The notes under the pieces were generated by a model. It was not told the DNA's origin and ran no database searches. It worked only from the letters and a program-made list of their open reading frames with translations. Both the position numbers and the translations under genes were made by a program. DNA of 14,810 bases from Planctomicrobium sp. GTDB lineage: Bacteria > Planctomycetota > Planctomycetia > Planctomycetales > Planctomycetaceae. Shown in pieces: positions 6,631 to 14,664 of the stretch (positions within the stretch are counted from its first letter, which is position 1; the number at the start of each line of letters is the position of its first letter). The stretch is from assembly GCA_018659505.1 (NCBI GenBank), contig JABJMI010000557.1:1-14810 (forward strand). The letters are read 5' to 3'.

Positions 6631-8415
6631 TTAAAAGGGTGAATACTTGACCCAGAATTCCGAGACGCGGCGTGTCATTAAATATCCCAGCGAACGGGTT
6701 CCACAACGAACTTTGGCAAAGACTCCTGCCCCGAAACGGGCATCAGGGATTTCTTCTTTTTTGACATTACTGAGCGCGAGTGTGGAGAGTTTTCCATACG
6801 AATCGAGATCAGTCGTTTTTGAAAGTTGAGTCACTGAACTTGATCGCTCCAATTCAGGAGACGTTTCTAATGCAAACGTAAGAGGCAATGGCGCCTGTTG
6901 GTTCGCTTGCGCAGAGGTGACGTGTCGGATTTCATTCTCGGGGATCCTAAGCCTGAGTTCCCAAGGACCATTCAAGGCGGCAATTTGTAAGACGTATTGC
7001 CCCTGTTGAATTGGACGTCCTAATAACTCTTCCTGCATACGCTCTCGAAAAACTTGACCAGCAAACGGAGCGACCACTTTGAGACTCGAAAGTTGTTCAT
7101 CAATCAACTCGACCTGCGTGGTGAGTGACTCTATCTTCTTCTCCAACTCCGCGAGTTCAACAGAAGGGGGTAGTGAGCCGCTTGTTGGCTGAGAAACAGA
7201 TCCGTTTCGCTGCGAAATCGTTCGCAAAGCTGCCAATCTCGCTGAGGCAGCGACGAATTCTTCTCGGGTCGATTCGCGCAGGACAAGAAGTTCATCGTTG
7301 TAAATTTCAAATAAGATATCACCTTCTTCAACATGTTCACCATGCTGAACATTCACGACTTGGATGAGACCTTTGTTCGGAGCGAAGATTTCTTGCCGCT
7401 GTTGAGGAACCGCGATTCCGGTTGCCTTGATTCGAAACTCCATTTGCCAGAAAAACATCAATGAACAGCCGGCGACCAAAAACAGCACTATCCAAAATGA
7501 CGGCTTGTTGATTCTTTGATTCTTTCGTTTTTTGCGTTTTGATAAATTTCGATCTGCGATATGAGCGAATGCCATTGCCATTTGGCTCGAGAGTAACTTC
7601 CCGACTTGAAGATCTGTCGATCCAATATCTCCTTGCTTCTCTAGAACAACAGCATACTTCGCAGAACTCCATTCTCCATCAGGGCTCAATGGCATTATCG
7701 GTCCAGCGAGGTCGTTCACCTTTTCGGCATGAATGACTTCTGTGCAAATTCTTTGCACTTCCTCGGAGCGATCAGACACAGAGTCAACACCAGTGCAGGC
7801 TGCCATTGCCCAACCGCTGTTCGCTTTGCGAGACAAGACCGAGATTCGCTCAAACATCGAAACTGTAACACCGTCTGTGACAAACAACTGTATGAGTTCT
7901 TCTTGACTTGTTGAGTTGTGGAGTTCCGCCAGAAAATGAAAGATGCGATTCTGTTTTTGGTTTGAGGCGTAGAGTTTCTGAAGCAATTCACGTCGTCGAA
8001 TATCTGCAAGAATTTCGCCAATCTGAAAGAGATCGTCGTCGACCTGTTGTGATGGAGAATGTTGAAACGCGATCACCATTCGAGCCGAATCAACAATTGG
8101 GACGCTCGTCAAACTCAGACGGTGAGGCTCTGTTTGGTCTCCAGTCGAAGGAGAATCAAACGCTTGAATTTCACCAACTTCAATATGACTCAGGCTCTCC
8201 TTGTCGATGGAAAACGACTTCTCATTTTGACGGGATTGCCAGAGAGGGATGACTTGATTGAGATCAATTTGCCACAACAGAACATCATTCAAACTGAGTT
8301 GCTGCAGAAGAGTTTGACACAAGGATGGAATCAGACTGCTACCGGGCTCCCCACTTGAAGCTTGAGCCCTGGCTGCAGAATTCAACAACGCCGAAAGTTG
8401 TGATTCAGATAGCAT
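6631..8415 (-). CDS. GAF-like domains / transmembrane / HlyD adaptor fusion protein
   Basis: The 594-residue protein has no cleavable signal peptide. Residues about 25-140 and 155-288 look like two GAF-type modules; the second (QNRIFHFLAELHNSTSQEEL, then VSVLSRK-like strand and VVLEKQG) is the better match. A basic stretch (KRKKRKNQR, 293-301) precedes one membrane segment at 307-325, so the GAF part should be cytoplasmic. Residues 327-594 are HlyD-like: first half-lipoyl IFAPNKGLIQVVNVQHGEHVEEGD (343-366), a shortened coiled-coil (370-445), second half VVAPFAGQVF (447-456), a beta-barrel, and an ending (GTRSLGYLMTRRVSEFW) typical of planctomycete relatives. It is the first gene of the operon, with a start at ATG 8415. 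Inferred role: inner-membrane-anchored adaptor that may sense a cytosolic ligand or protein. The ligand is unknown, and the GAF assignment rests on fold-like pattern only. Confidence 0.85.
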   Translation of the reverse strand: MLSESQLSALLNSAARAQASSGEPGSSLIPSLCQTLLQQLSLNDVLLWQIDLNQVIPLWQSRQNEKSFSIDKESLSHIEVGEIQAFDSPSTGDQTEPHRLSLTSVPIVDSARMVIAFQHSPSQQVDDDLFQIGEILADIRRRELLQKLYASNQKQNRIFHFLAELHNSTSQEELIQLFVTDGVTVSMFERISVLSRKANSGWAMAACTGVDSVSDRSEEVQRICTEVIHAEKVNDLAGPIMPLSPDGEWSSAKYAVVLEKQGDIGSTDLQVGKLLSSQMAMAFAHIADRNLSKRKKRKNQRINKPSFWIVLFLVAGCSLMFFWQMEFRIKATGIAVPQQRQEIFAPNKGLIQVVNVQHGEHVEEGDILFEIYNDELLVLRESTREEFVAASARLAALRTISQRNGSVSQPTSGSLPPSVELAELEKKIESLTTQVELIDEQLSSLKVVAPFAGQVFRERMQEELLGRPIQQGQYVLQIAALNGPWELRLRIPENEIRHVTSAQANQQAPLPLTFALETSPELERSSSVTQLSKTTDLDSYGKLSTLALSNVKKEEIPDARFGAGVFAKVRCGTRSLGYLMTRRVSEFWVKYSPF

Positions 8416-8418
8416 TTT

Positions 8419-8432
8419 ATCGTTGCAACGAT
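8419..8432. promoter_or_regulatory. 14-base perfect palindrome, candidate operator
   Basis: ATCGTTGCAACGAT is a perfect dyad ending 3 bases before the ATG at 8415, so it occupies the place of the ribosome-binding site of the GAF-HlyD gene. Such dyads are typical targets of dimeric repressors (TetR or LacI type). Bound protein, or an RNA hairpin, could block expression of the operon. No regulator gene is in the window. Confidence 0.4.
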
Positions 8433-8446
8433 CAGTAAAATTCGTT

Positions 8447-8470
8447 TGGAATACATGTGGAATGTATCCA
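8447..8470 (-). promoter_or_regulatory. Bulged stem-loop in the operon leader
   Basis: TGGA-A-TACAT (8447-8456) pairs with ATGTA-TCCA (8462-8470), nine pairs with one bulged A and a 5-base loop. It would lie 30-55 bases upstream of the GAF-HlyD start in the mRNA leader. There is no T-tract. Function unknown. Confidence 0.25.
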
Positions 8471-8820
8471 TCAGGCGAAGAATAGGGTAGACGAAAATTT
8501 CTAATCGAGTTGCGTAATGAACACTCTCTGAAAAAAACAGTTCAAAGCACCCCTACTGAAAAAGTGGGAAGAATGGGTAATCTAAAGAGAGGAGTCGAAT
8601 AGCTTCTCCTGGCAAATCCTGCCGATTTCTTAATAAATTTTCAAACTATCCGTTAGAAATCATCTTGACATGATCAAATTATCTTTAACGCCTTGGGGCA
8701 ATATGCCGATCAAACCATAGAGTCGAGCAAGGGAGTGGGGGTTCTCCTCTGTGGTCTGCGTGAGTTTTCCATCAATCTCTTCGACCAATTTTTTACGAAG
8801 CTCAGATAGGGTAGGGTAAC

Positions 8821-11127
8821 ATGCTCACGGAATGGACACTCCAAGGTCGCCTGAGAACACGGGCCGTTAAGAAACATGCACGCGTATTTGCTCGCGCTTG
8901 TCTCGTTGCCGCTGCAACATCTGCAATCGCTGGCTGTGCAGCGAGCCCCGATGTCTGGTCAAAGACCGTTGGGAACAACACGGCTGAAATTGATCAAATC
9001 TCCGCATCAGTTGACGCTCCAAATCCAGAAATTTACACAACAAGTTACACTTCTGCACCAATCACATCAGACATGCTTGTGAATGCAGAATTTACTAACT
9101 ACGCAGATTTAAGCTTGGATGACGTCTCTCGTTTAGCGATGCAGAACTCAACAGTTCTAAGAGACATTGGTGGTGTCGTCCTACGAACCCCTGATCTTGC
9201 AAAGACTCGTTATATTCCGAGCTTGGCAGAAACGGATCCGCGATTCAGTATGGAAGCCGCGCTGAGTGCATTCGATGCCCAGTTCACCGCGTCAGCGATG
9301 TACAACGATAATGATCGATTGTTTAACAATGCTTTCTTCGCCGGGGGAACATCGAGTTTCGCCCAGGATTTACACGAGTACAACATCGGAATCGACAAGA
9401 GAACTGCGACCGGTGCATTGTTAAGTGTTCGCTCTAAGACGATCTACGATAACAACAATGCTCCAGCAAACACATTCTTCAATTACTACGAAACTCTGAT
9501 CGAAGCTGAAGTTCGGCAGCCATTGCTACAAGGTGCTGGTCTGGAGTTCAACCGCATTGCTGGACCAGGTGCTCAACCAGGGCTTTACAATGGTGTTTTA
9601 ATTGCCAAGACAAACTCTGATATCACAAACCATGATTTCCGCATTGCCTTGAGAGATTATCTCAGTAATGTCGAAAACGCTTATTGGGATTTGTACTTCG
9701 CATATCGTGAGCTTGATGCACGTAAAAAAGCGATGGAACAATCGCTGGAGATCTGGAATGCCAAACAAGCTGAATCAGGCGTCGGACTAGAAAAAACTCC
9801 TGACGAGTCATTGGCCAGACAGCAATACTACAAATTCAAAGCCGACGTTGACGAAGCGATCAGTGGTCGCTTGTTACAGGGAACACAAACTCGTAACGGG
9901 TCGACTGGTGGAACATTGCAAGCGACCGGAGGAGTTCTTGTCGCAGAGCGACGTCTTCGCCTACTGATCGGGATGCCCGCTGCTGATGGTGCACTTCTGC
10001 GTCCTTCAGAAGAACCCGTCACTGCCAAAGTTCTTTACGACTGGAGTACCATTTCACAAGAAGCTCTCTCACAACGTTCTGAACTTCGACGTCAACAATT
10101 GGTGACCAAGAAGAAAGAAATGGAACTTCTGGCAGCCAAAAACTTCTTGAATCCACGACTTGATGCGGTCGCACGTTATCGTGCCCGTGGTCTCGGTGAT
10201 GACTTCCTTACGAGTGGTGGAAATAGCGGAGACACTCCAAATTCTGGATTGGGCAATGCACTGACTGGAGAGCACCAGGAGTACATGATCGGATTCGAAT
10301 TGGCTATCCCGCTTGGATACCGACAAGGTCATGCTGCTGTCTCTAATGCAGAGTTTGCCTTGTCTCATGCTCGAGCTATCTTCGAAGAACAACAGCGTGA
10401 AGTGGTCAACAACCTCGCTGGTTCTATCGCAGATGCTGCTAGAGCATATCAGGCAATTGAAAATAATCTAAACCAGTATCTGGCTGCCAAAGATTATCTC
10501 GATGCCTTGGAAGCACGTGCTAGAAATCTTAACGATCCTGTTGATTTGATCTTGGATGCCCAAACACGTTTGGTGGAATCTGAAGTGCGGTTATTCCGTG
10601 CCCGAGCAGAGTACGCAATCGCATTGAAAAACATTCAATTCGAAAAGGGTTCGTTGTTAAACTACGCCAACATGCACCTTGTTGACACAACGACCTCGGC
10701 AGAAAAAATCGTCGAACCGAGTTTTATTGAACCTGCTCCAGAAGCCTCAGAAATTGAAGCGGCGGATACCCCAGAAGTCGTGCAAGTAAGTGAACGGGAA
10801 ATTCCTCAAGCGGACTTCTACTTTGAAGAAGTTGAAGATGCCCGAACCCGCGAGGAAATCGAAGAGCACTTGGCTCAAATCGAAGAGACGATGCAAACCG
10901 GTTTGGATGACGAATCTGAAACGACTCTCGACGATGGTCAAGTCTCACAAGCTCAGGCAGAAGAGTTTGGCTTGTTTGAACTGGAAGATTCAATTGGTTC
11001 CGACGAAGAACTTGCAGAAGAAATCAGGACCATTTCTCAAGAAACCAAAGAGGCTGTTGAACCTCAACAAATCAGTCAGCCGCAACCTAAAAAATCTGTC
11101 TTCCGTAATATGAAATTCTGGAAGTAA
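8821..11127 (+). CDS. TolC-family outer-membrane efflux lipoprotein with acidic C-terminal tail
   Basis: The 768-residue protein is long for the family (usually about 420-500). It has a basic n-region, a hydrophobic stretch (ACLVAAATSA) and a lipobox IAGC with C39, so it should be lipidated. Residues about 95-620 carry the two OEP repeats. Repeat 1 includes EVRQPLLQGAG (229-239), the helix ALRDYLSNVENAYWDLYFAYREL (about 276-298), and LLIGMP (381-386). Repeat 2 includes GFELAIPLG (491-499), a long helix with ADAARAYQAI (537-546), and a final helix ending near 618. Residues about 625-768 are a separate acidic tail rich in E, D and Q, ending in a basic patch (KKSVFRNMKFWK). It is divergent from the HlyD/M50 operon and should supply its outer-membrane channel. 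The start at ATG 8821 is fixed by the lipoprotein signal; no later ATG, GTG or TTG lies before the hydrophobic core. Confidence 0.92.
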   Translation: MLTEWTLQGRLRTRAVKKHARVFARACLVAAATSAIAGCAASPDVWSKTVGNNTAEIDQISASVDAPNPEIYTTSYTSAPITSDMLVNAEFTNYADLSLDDVSRLAMQNSTVLRDIGGVVLRTPDLAKTRYIPSLAETDPRFSMEAALSAFDAQFTASAMYNDNDRLFNNAFFAGGTSSFAQDLHEYNIGIDKRTATGALLSVRSKTIYDNNNAPANTFFNYYETLIEAEVRQPLLQGAGLEFNRIAGPGAQPGLYNGVLIAKTNSDITNHDFRIALRDYLSNVENAYWDLYFAYRELDARKKAMEQSLEIWNAKQAESGVGLEKTPDESLARQQYYKFKADVDEAISGRLLQGTQTRNGSTGGTLQATGGVLVAERRLRLLIGMPAADGALLRPSEEPVTAKVLYDWSTISQEALSQRSELRRQQLVTKKKEMELLAAKNFLNPRLDAVARYRARGLGDDFLTSGGNSGDTPNSGLGNALTGEHQEYMIGFELAIPLGYRQGHAAVSNAEFALSHARAIFEEQQREVVNNLAGSIADAARAYQAIENNLNQYLAAKDYLDALEARARNLNDPVDLILDAQTRLVESEVRLFRARAEYAIALKNIQFEKGSLLNYANMHLVDTTTSAEKIVEPSFIEPAPEASEIEAADTPEVVQVSEREIPQADFYFEEVEDARTREEIEEHLAQIEETMQTGLDDESETTLDDGQVSQAQAEEFGLFELEDSIGSDEELAEEIRTISQETKEAVEPQQISQPQPKKSVFRNMKFWK

Positions 11128-11148
11128 GCCTTTTCGATTCTCGCATTC

Positions 11149-11805
11149 TTAACTTCTAAAGAAGTACCAAGACAAGAGAACGAGGAAGCAGAGAGTCATA
11201 ATCGTAAATGCGGCGCTGGCGTAAGTCAGCGTCGTATTTCCGTCTATGGGACCTGCATCTCCTTCTAATCGCTGCTCTTGCAGATCCCGAGATTGTTGTT
11301 GACGGAGTCGCCCTTGAAGTTGTCGTGCCCAAGTCACTCTGGCTTCTTCCGCGTCCTTCGTATTCCCAGGCATTTCCTTCTTCATGACCATATTAAATGC
11401 ACCTTGGATATCACCAACGAAGCCAAGTGCGACTGCCAGATAAAAAACTTCGGCAGCGTCTTCAGTCCCTGTGACGAGGTATTTCTCACCTTCGACATAG
11501 AATTTCCAGGCACGATTTTTTTGTTTGAAGTATTCGTGCTCCAACACATAATTCTGCCACTCAGAGAAGTGGTGTGTGAGAATCTCATCAACCCAATAAA
11601 CGAGTGCTTCTTTCAAACTTTGCCACTCCGCCGTTGTGACTCTCAACTCTCCCGAAAGAACTTTTTGTTCGATGGATTGCAATTCTCCTGAAAGCTCTTT
11701 TTGCAGGCGAGGTAAATCACCAGTATGGTCATTTTTCTTATCACCAACGAGACTGAGGGATTTCAGAAAGAATGGCTCTGCGAGGGCAATGATAGATTCA
11801 GCCAT
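11149..11805 (-). CDS. tssL: Type VI secretion protein TssL (DotU/IcmH family)
   Basis: The 218-residue protein has the DotU layout: a cytoplasmic helical domain then a single C-terminal membrane helix (about 194-215) ending in WYFFRS. Key family-like blocks are ALVYWVDEIL (67-76, the 'DE' helix), W83, and AEVFYLAVALGFVGDIQG (118-135), which matches the 'LE-YYL-L-LGF-G-Y' signature. There is no OmpA-type peptidoglycan-binding extension. TssL works with TssM in the T6SS inner-membrane complex and contacts TssK of the baseplate. The start at ATG 11805 follows an AGGAAGAAG-rich site. It lies 137 bases downstream of tssK on the same strand. It ends 21 bases from the convergent TolC gene; no terminator hairpin is visible there. 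Confidence 0.85.
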   Translation of the reverse strand: MAESIIALAEPFFLKSLSLVGDKKNDHTGDLPRLQKELSGELQSIEQKVLSGELRVTTAEWQSLKEALVYWVDEILTHHFSEWQNYVLEHEYFKQKNRAWKFYVEGEKYLVTGTEDAAEVFYLAVALGFVGDIQGAFNMVMKKEMPGNTKDAEEARVTWARQLQGRLRQQQSRDLQEQRLEGDAGPIDGNTTLTYASAAFTIMTLCFLVLLSWYFFRS

Positions 11806-11942
11806 AATTATCTTCTTCCTTCAACGACCCTAAGGGGAAATATACCTGTTTCAGTCAAGAAATTCAGTTTTTCAACAATCTCTTCAAGTGTTATACACCG
11901 AAGGACATTCGGTTCTCAATCCCTGTTTCGATGCCATAAATC

Positions 11943-13358
11943 TTACATAGCATCCGCTTGAATGGCGAATAGAGAAAAAGCCATTGTGGTTGTTTCATTC
12001 GTTGTTCGGTTGCGGACATCGATCTTGTCTTCACCATTGATCTGTTGCTCTACGTACCTCTCATTGAAGCGAATTCCGAGATTCAAATTCTTCTCATCCA
12101 AATTCCAGGCATGTTCCCGATCAACACGGTAGTAATGCCAATTCTTTCGTGGAAAGACTCTTGGTGCGTCGGTGACAGGTTTGATTTGAACTCCGAATCG
12201 CCCCATTCTGAAAATGGCATCAACCTCTTCAGTTCGCCCGACTTTCATCCCGAGTGCTTCTTCAGAAAGTAATTGACGTACATCTTCTGGACTCATATTG
12301 CATTCTACTCCGATATAGAATGCCCAATCTGGCTGTAACCATTGTGGCTGTAAGCGGACACTCATCACCAAACCATCCGCGGAGAACGGTTGTCGAACGT
12401 AGTCTGCTTGTCGTTTTTCTCCAGGAGCGAGTAGTTCGTGTAATCTTCTAAAAGAGACAATCAGATTATCGTGATCGTAACTGGGAATTTGCGGAAAGGC
12501 GCGAGACCCTTTGAAAATTGCTGTATTTCCTACAGCGCGACAAAGTTCACTATAAACATGAAAGGGATGCACTTCGCGAGCACTCGGTAAATGTGCCAAT
12601 CCCCCCAGCGAAGCATTGACTGCCTGCAATTGAGAGATCATTTCCAAATCGTCTCGGTGACCACTCGCAAACGCAACTCCGCGATCCTTAATCTGTTGCG
12701 AGAGTCTTTGAGACTGTGCTCCTAGTTGATCACAAACAGAGTTCAACCAAGACATCAACTTCGGAGAGGCCTTGGTTGAAATCACCGGAGGAATGTAATC
12801 GGGATCAACTTCGGGCGGAGCCTCAGCGGTCGCTCCCAGACGAAGTTGCATCACTGGGACAGCGTCATAACCACGTGCTGCATCGTCACCGATGAGTATC
12901 TTTGGATTGAGCACTCGCGCTTCGATTGTGGATGAGGAACCTGAACTGTTCTCGTCCTCAACCTGAATTTCTCTTTTCAGATATCGGGTCATCACGCCCG
13001 GTCCTTCAGGTTCCGCGTTGTTGGCACCATTCTTAATTTCAGCGACGCCGACATACACTTTCACTCGGGATTCAACCGACTGAAAGAGACTGCGAGGAAT
13101 TGGCTCCGCGGAAAGATGAGCATCTTCAGGAATTTTCAGGGCGGTCCCGTCAGGGAGTCTGAGCTGACAGGCGGCTAAAGAAACTCGCCAGTTCGCTAAT
13201 GAATTCTCATCGAGCTCAATATGATGCAGCCCATAGAAATAGGGATTTTCCCAACCCAGGCTGACAGCATGTGAACCGTGCAGAACCTTATCGCTGTATT
13301 GAAAATGTTGAGGTCGAAGAAAGACTCCTTCGCCCCAATAAATCGAATGTGAATTCAT
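11943..13358 (-). CDS. tssK: Type VI secretion baseplate protein TssK
   Basis: The 471-residue protein opens with IYWGEGVFLRPQHFQ (residues 6-20), the TssK/VasE/ImpJ hallmark (W8, EG at 10-11, PQHFQ at 16-20). The length is typical (about 440-470). The middle part (QLGAQSQRLSQQIKDRG, then QLQAVNASLGGLAHLP and HPFHVYSELCRAVG) matches the helical region of the family. The C-terminal part (PDWAFYIGVECN, then FAIQAD near the end) is the domain that in other systems binds the TssL-TssM membrane complex. TssK acts as a trimer that links baseplate to membrane complex. It sits between the FHA protein gene (154-base gap) and tssL (137-base gap), wider spacings than in tight T6SS operons. The start is ATG 13358 with only a weak GAAGAG upstream. 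Confidence 0.93.
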   Translation of the reverse strand: MNSHSIYWGEGVFLRPQHFQYSDKVLHGSHAVSLGWENPYFYGLHHIELDENSLANWRVSLAACQLRLPDGTALKIPEDAHLSAEPIPRSLFQSVESRVKVYVGVAEIKNGANNAEPEGPGVMTRYLKREIQVEDENSSGSSSTIEARVLNPKILIGDDAARGYDAVPVMQLRLGATAEAPPEVDPDYIPPVISTKASPKLMSWLNSVCDQLGAQSQRLSQQIKDRGVAFASGHRDDLEMISQLQAVNASLGGLAHLPSAREVHPFHVYSELCRAVGNTAIFKGSRAFPQIPSYDHDNLIVSFRRLHELLAPGEKRQADYVRQPFSADGLVMSVRLQPQWLQPDWAFYIGVECNMSPEDVRQLLSEEALGMKVGRTEEVDAIFRMGRFGVQIKPVTDAPRVFPRKNWHYYRVDREHAWNLDEKNLNLGIRFNERYVEQQINGEDKIDVRNRTTNETTTMAFSLFAIQADAM

Positions 13359-13512
13359 AAGTCATACTCTTCAATTGCCCAATTTAAACATTGAGAGTAA
13401 TGAGGTTGAAATCATTTTTCCATCAGGTCGCTGGAGATTGTGAAAATCAATCTATGATTTGAAGATTCTCAGTCAATTCGTACAACGTGATACCATTTGC
13501 ATACCACCAGAA

Positions 13513-14466
13513 CTATGCCCAAGGAATCTTGCCTTCAGCAATGTCCACACCGAGTTGCGTAAAGGATTTCTGCTTGTCCAGTGCTTTTTCAGGGGTGTGA
13601 AAAACAGAAGCCATAATTGCTCCACCGGAGATCGCTTTGCCAGCCAAATTGTCTTTGGGTTCAACAGCCGGAGCTTCCGGGGGTGCCATACTGCCTGTCG
13701 ACCAGAAGGCTCCAACTCCTGCCCAACATGCTGGTGTGGACATTTCCATCTCCTCCGCGAAAGCCATCGCATTTCGACGGTTGGCATCGTTAGGTTCGAC
13801 GACCCATTTTTCAGCGAGCTGAAACATTTCACGATCATTGTCATCGAGTAAACATTCAACTTCTTGAATACAGCGAGTCAACCACCAAACCGCTGATCGT
13901 TTTTCAAGTGCATAGGACAAAAACAAGAGACACAAGTTCGGCTCTTCACTCTTCGCAAGTTTCATTGCGTAGTCAGCGGGCGATTCTCCTTCTTCAGGAG
14001 CGAACGGAATCTCCTTACTCAGCTCAAAGCGTTGCATAATAGCTGTCGAAGTTTCCTCGCAAAAACCCGGGGCCTCAGCAAGTGAATGAGAAATTGCAGC
14101 TGCTGCTGGGACTGCAGCTGCCGTCGCAACAGCACCAGAGTCTGCGATAGTAGCCTGAGCACTTTCTTCGCTTTGGGGAACAAAGACAAAATCGGTACCA
14201 CCGCAGCGAAAGACTTCTCCAAATTCTAGAATGACTTTGGAGACTTGTTCGGTCTTGAGAAAGGTACCGTTTGTGCTTCCGAGGTCTTCAATTTCAAATT
14301 GACTTCCGGCAGATCGAATCCGTAAATGATTACTCGAAATCTTTGGATCATCAGGAACACTGATGTCGACATCCAAATCACGTCCAAGGAGCAATTCTGC
14401 TCCTTTTTCGACGATTGAAAGATCACGAAATTCCTCATTCGCATAGATCCTAAGAATTGCACTCAT
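13513..14466 (-). CDS. FHA-domain protein with DUF6931-like C-terminal region, T6SS-associated
   Basis: The protein has 317 residues from the ATG at 14466, which has AAGGGA 8 bases upstream; the overlapping GTG at 14469 gives only one more residue and tighter spacing. Residues about 5-97 are an FHA domain with GR (28-29), SSNH (44-47) and DLGSTNGT (61-68), the residues that bind phosphothreonine. An Ala-rich linker (about 109-125) follows. Residues about 150-317 form a helical domain with RSAVWWLTRC (190-199), ACWAGVGAFWSTGS-APP (246-262) and a FTQLGVDIAEG ending (302-312). It resembles, from memory, the DUF6931 region found in some T6SS loci. FHA proteins in T6SS act in threonine-phosphorylation control of assembly; the kinase and phosphatase are not in view. 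The FHA call is firm; the second-domain name is tentative. Confidence 0.88.
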   Translation of the reverse strand: MSAILRIYANEEFRDLSIVEKGAELLLGRDLDVDISVPDDPKISSNHLRIRSAGSQFEIEDLGSTNGTFLKTEQVSKVILEFGEVFRCGGTDFVFVPQSEESAQATIADSGAVATAAAVPAAAAISHSLAEAPGFCEETSTAIMQRFELSKEIPFAPEEGESPADYAMKLAKSEEPNLCLLFLSYALEKRSAVWWLTRCIQEVECLLDDNDREMFQLAEKWVVEPNDANRRNAMAFAEEMEMSTPACWAGVGAFWSTGSMAPPEAPAVEPKDNLAGKAISGGAIMASVFHTPEKALDKQKSFTQLGVDIAEGKIPWA

Positions 14467-14469
14467 CAC

Positions 14470-14664
14470 GAGAATCCCTTAGCCCAGTATCATTCTTAGT
14501 TATTACAAATCGAGAATTTCAAAAGATCGTTCCCGAATTAAATTCACACACAATCAATTTGTTTCGAGCATTTCCAATGCTTCTGTTGTCCGCGGAGCAC
14601 GTTTTCATTTGTTAAAACGCTGCCACCGCGAGACCGAACTGTTAAAATCAATTTTGCAGATGCT
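14470..14664. other. 195-base gap between the vgrG end and the FHA gene
   Basis: This AT-rich spacer carries the FHA ribosome site at its left end (AAGGGA). GTTAAAA occurs twice (about 14612 and 14641). I see no T-tract hairpin after the vgrG stop and no clear promoter boxes. Confidence 0.4.

Larger units (their letters stand above)
8416..8820. other. 405-base divergent control region of the export operon and TolC gene
   Basis: This stretch lies between two divergent export genes that probably act together, so a shared control region is likely. It contains a 14-base perfect palindrome at 8419-8432 and a bulged stem-loop at 8447-8470, both near the leftward start. TTGACA occurs at 8665-8670 but has no good -10 box at 16-18 bases. 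The plus-strand gene is preceded by AGGG only 4 bases before its ATG, a poor ribosome site. No coding sequence or recognised riboswitch was found. Confidence 0.6.

Noticed and set aside
8665..8693. TTGACA resembling a sigma-70 -35 box for the TolC gene
   Set aside because: No TATAAT-like hexamer occurs at a 16-18 base spacing (TATCTT is at 9 bases), so it does not make a promoter I can support.
11897..11914. Short hairpin ACCGAA/TTCGGT between tssK and tssL
   Set aside because: Six pairs with no following T-tract; too weak to call a terminator or attenuator.
13440..13475. AAATCA/TGATTT inverted repeat between the FHA and tssK genes
   Set aside because: Six AT-rich pairs with a 5-base loop are expected by chance in such a spacer.
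14095..14160. Repetitive GCTGC-rich stretch as a possible simple-sequence repeat or CRISPR-like array
   Set aside because: It encodes the Ala-rich linker of the FHA protein; units are irregular and in frame.
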